A stretch of 24,364 nucleotides of DNA. Source: SZUA-442 sp035461905. GTDB lineage: Bacteria; Actinomycetota; Acidimicrobiia; Spongiisociales; UBA5794. The translations under genes and the position numbers were made by a program. The notes under the pieces were generated by a model. That model worked only from the letters and a program-made list of their open reading frames with translations. It was not told the origin of the DNA and ran no database searches. Location of the stretch: positions 1 to 24,364 of the forward strand of contig DATHUV010000122.1 of the NCBI GenBank assembly GCA_035461905.1. Reading direction: 5' to 3'. Position 1 is the first letter of the stretch. Every line of letters starts with the position of its first letter. Shown here in pieces: positions 23,451 to 24,364 of this stretch.

Positions 23451-23523
23451 CGCCCTCGGCAAGATTCGAACTTGCGACACCCGGTTTAGGAAACCGGTGC
23501 TCTATCCCCTGAGCTACGAGGGC
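23451..23523 (-). tRNA. tRNA-Arg (anticodon CCT)
   Basis: A complete cloverleaf on the minus strand: acceptor stem GCCCTCG/CGAGGGC, D-arm GCTCAGGGGATAGAGC, anticodon stem CCGGT/ACCGG around the loop TTCCTAA (anticodon CCT, reading AGG), and T-arm GCAAG-TTCGAAT-CTTGC. The discriminator base is G. The 3' CCA is not encoded. Total 73 nt with a short variable loop. Confidence 0.95.
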
Positions 23524-23602
23524 GTGCGGTAGGCAAGACTACCGATGCCCCCGGCTCAGGTGGGTTCGCTCACGATCGGTGAGAGTGCAGCGGACGGTGC
23601 GC

Positions 23603-23983
23603 TCACTTGTCCGGGTCGATCTCTCCGCTGTTGCCAAAGTAGGAGCCGGTCACGGTTGTTGAGCGCATGTGCATGGCCGTCGTGTCGTGGTCCAGGTCGA
23701 ACCCTGATACGGGGGCTACAACGGCGTCGAGGGCACCGCTGTTGCCGAAGTACATGCCGGTCACTCCCATCATCGGCATGTGGATGGCGGTCACCTCGTG
23801 GTCGTACTCGAACCCGCTGACAGGGAGGGCGCTGTCCGTGACGGTGGGCTGATCACGCATGACGATCCATGAGATGGAACCTGCGAGGATCGCTACGACC
23901 ACGGCGCCGAGGGCGATCCAGAGCCACTCGTGATGGTGCCCGAAACCGATTTGGGTCGATGCCGGGTGGTGGGTAGTTGCCAT
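23603..23983 (-). CDS. Membrane-anchored protein with duplicated 32-residue His/Met motif
   Basis: 126 residues from ATG 23983, with GGAGAGGAG 5 nt upstream; the frame runs on to 24277 but without a matching ribosome site. A short His-rich cytoplasmic N-terminus (GHHHEW) precedes one membrane helix (~20-42). The outer part is two copies of one motif, residues 55-86 and 92-123, sharing VSGF-x-x-DH-x-x-TA-x-HM...VTG-x-YFGNSG-x-x-D. The first copy is methionine-rich (HMPMM). Each copy has two His, and both end in the same YFGNSG. I know no named family for this. Metal (copper) or surface-ligand binding is a guess from the His/Met content. It lies 119 bp after a same-strand gene. Confidence 0.72.
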   Translation of the reverse strand: MATTHHPASTQIGFGHHHEWLWIALGAVVVAILAGSISWIVMRDQPTVTDSALPVSGFEYDHEVTAIHMPMMGVTGMYFGNSGALDAVVAPVSGFDLDHDTTAMHMRSTTVTGSYFGNSGEIDPDK

Positions 23984-24102
23984 GAAGACTCCTCTCCGGC
24001 CAACGACCCGATTCCATTGTCCCACCAGCGGTGCCGCGGTTCCATGGGAATCGCAGAGCATCACGGGAGGGCGTGGGAGGAGGGTCGATCTGCAGGTCGG
24101 AG

Positions 24103-24364
24103 TCAGCCGCTCGTTTCGGGGAGGCCCGCGATGGTGATGCCTGCCCGCCACCCCGGTGCCGAGCCTCCTGGTGGTGGTGCGACGGCGTCGGCAGCGATCC
24201 CTGATCGGGTGAGCAGCCACGAGATCACCGAATTCGAGTTCCACATGTCGCCTGTCCCGTGTTCGTCCCGTCCCCATGTCAGGGCTGGTAGCGAGGGAAC
24301 CAGATCGAGGACACGTTGCGTGGTGACGGGGTCGTCGGTCACGGTGTGGGGGCTTGCGACGGCT
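24103..24364 (-). CDS. 3' end of an unrecognised gene, cut by the window edge
   Basis: The frame is open from the right edge to a TGA at 24103, giving at least 86 residues; an internal GTG at 24342 is not needed as a start. The visible part contains LTWGRDEHGTGDMWNSNSV, then ISWLLTRSGI, a Pro/Gly-rich stretch, and APGWRAGITIAGLPETSG at the end. The WNSNSVISWLL part looks like a helix near the active site of papain-like or amidase-type folds, but this is too thin to assign a function. It is on the same strand as, and upstream of, the His/Met repeat gene. Confidence 0.55.
   Translation of the reverse strand, partial: AVASPHTVTDDPVTTQRVLDLVPSLPALTWGRDEHGTGDMWNSNSVISWLLTRSGIAADAVAPPPGGSAPGWRAGITIAGLPETSG

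Noticed and set aside
23147..23512. 121-codon plus-strand open frame
   Set aside because: Its C-terminus is a translation of the antisense of tRNA-Arg, a common annotation artefact, and its body is opposite the lipoprotein gene.

Overview
The window is high-GC, densely coded on both strands, and uses many GTG/TTG starts. Its genes include a TreS-maltokinase fusion, a TipA-type MerR regulator with a tipA-like operator, an LppM-like lipoprotein and FG-GAP-repeat secreted proteins. Together these suggest a chromosomal segment of an actinobacterium, perhaps in or near Acidimicrobiia; the class is a guess. No IS element, phage module or CRISPR array is visible.

Layout. (1) 1-425 is non-coding and holds three copies of an imperfect ~75-bp repeat with small hairpins. 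(2) 427-2653 is a two-gene unit: an AI-2E-family membrane protein and a CvpA-CAP fusion. It meets an LppM-like lipoprotein (2635-3564, minus) tail to tail. (3) 3642-4370 encodes a protein ending in a receiver-like domain with Glu in place of the phospho-acceptor Asp. (4) 4377-5123 (minus) is a MerR/TipAS regulator whose promoter carries a perfect 19-bp palindrome. (5) 5222-10576 is a trehalose locus: treS-maltokinase (plus) convergent with otsA-otsB (minus). otsA appears to start at the rare codon ATC. (6) Upstream of otsA on the same strand are a 149-residue protein built of six exact 15-residue repeats plus a membrane anchor, and a 723-residue secreted protein ending in FG-GAP-like repeats. 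(7) 13491-18278 is rich in ion transport: a SulP transporter, a TVGYGD potassium channel, an uncharacterised three-helix membrane protein and a CPA-type cation/proton antiporter. (8) 18279-18852 has no intact gene but holds a wrecked SulP fragment. (9) 18853-21249 is a large membrane protein joining an N-terminal membrane domain, a pseudokinase and an LPG-flippase-like domain. (10) 21482-22867 is an anaerobic-sulfatase-maturase-like radical SAM/SPASM enzyme with a C-terminal SEC-C motif. (11) The right end has a small lipoprotein, tRNA-Arg(CCT), a membrane-anchored protein with a duplicated 32-residue His/Met motif, and the 3' end of an unrecognised gene.

How the genes may work together. OtsA/OtsB make trehalose from UDP-glucose and glucose-6-phosphate. 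TreS interconverts trehalose and maltose, and the fused kinase would make maltose-1-phosphate for the GlgE pathway; glgE itself is not in the window. Trehalose metabolism beside sulfate/anion, potassium and cation/proton transporters is consistent with an osmotic and ionic stress neighbourhood, but this is inference from proximity.

The least described items are the 15-residue-repeat protein (10654-11103), the duplicated His/Met motif protein (23603-23983), the Glu-for-Asp pseudo-receiver (3642-4370) and the pseudokinase-flippase fusion (18853-21249). No complete new multi-gene system can be demonstrated from sequence alone.
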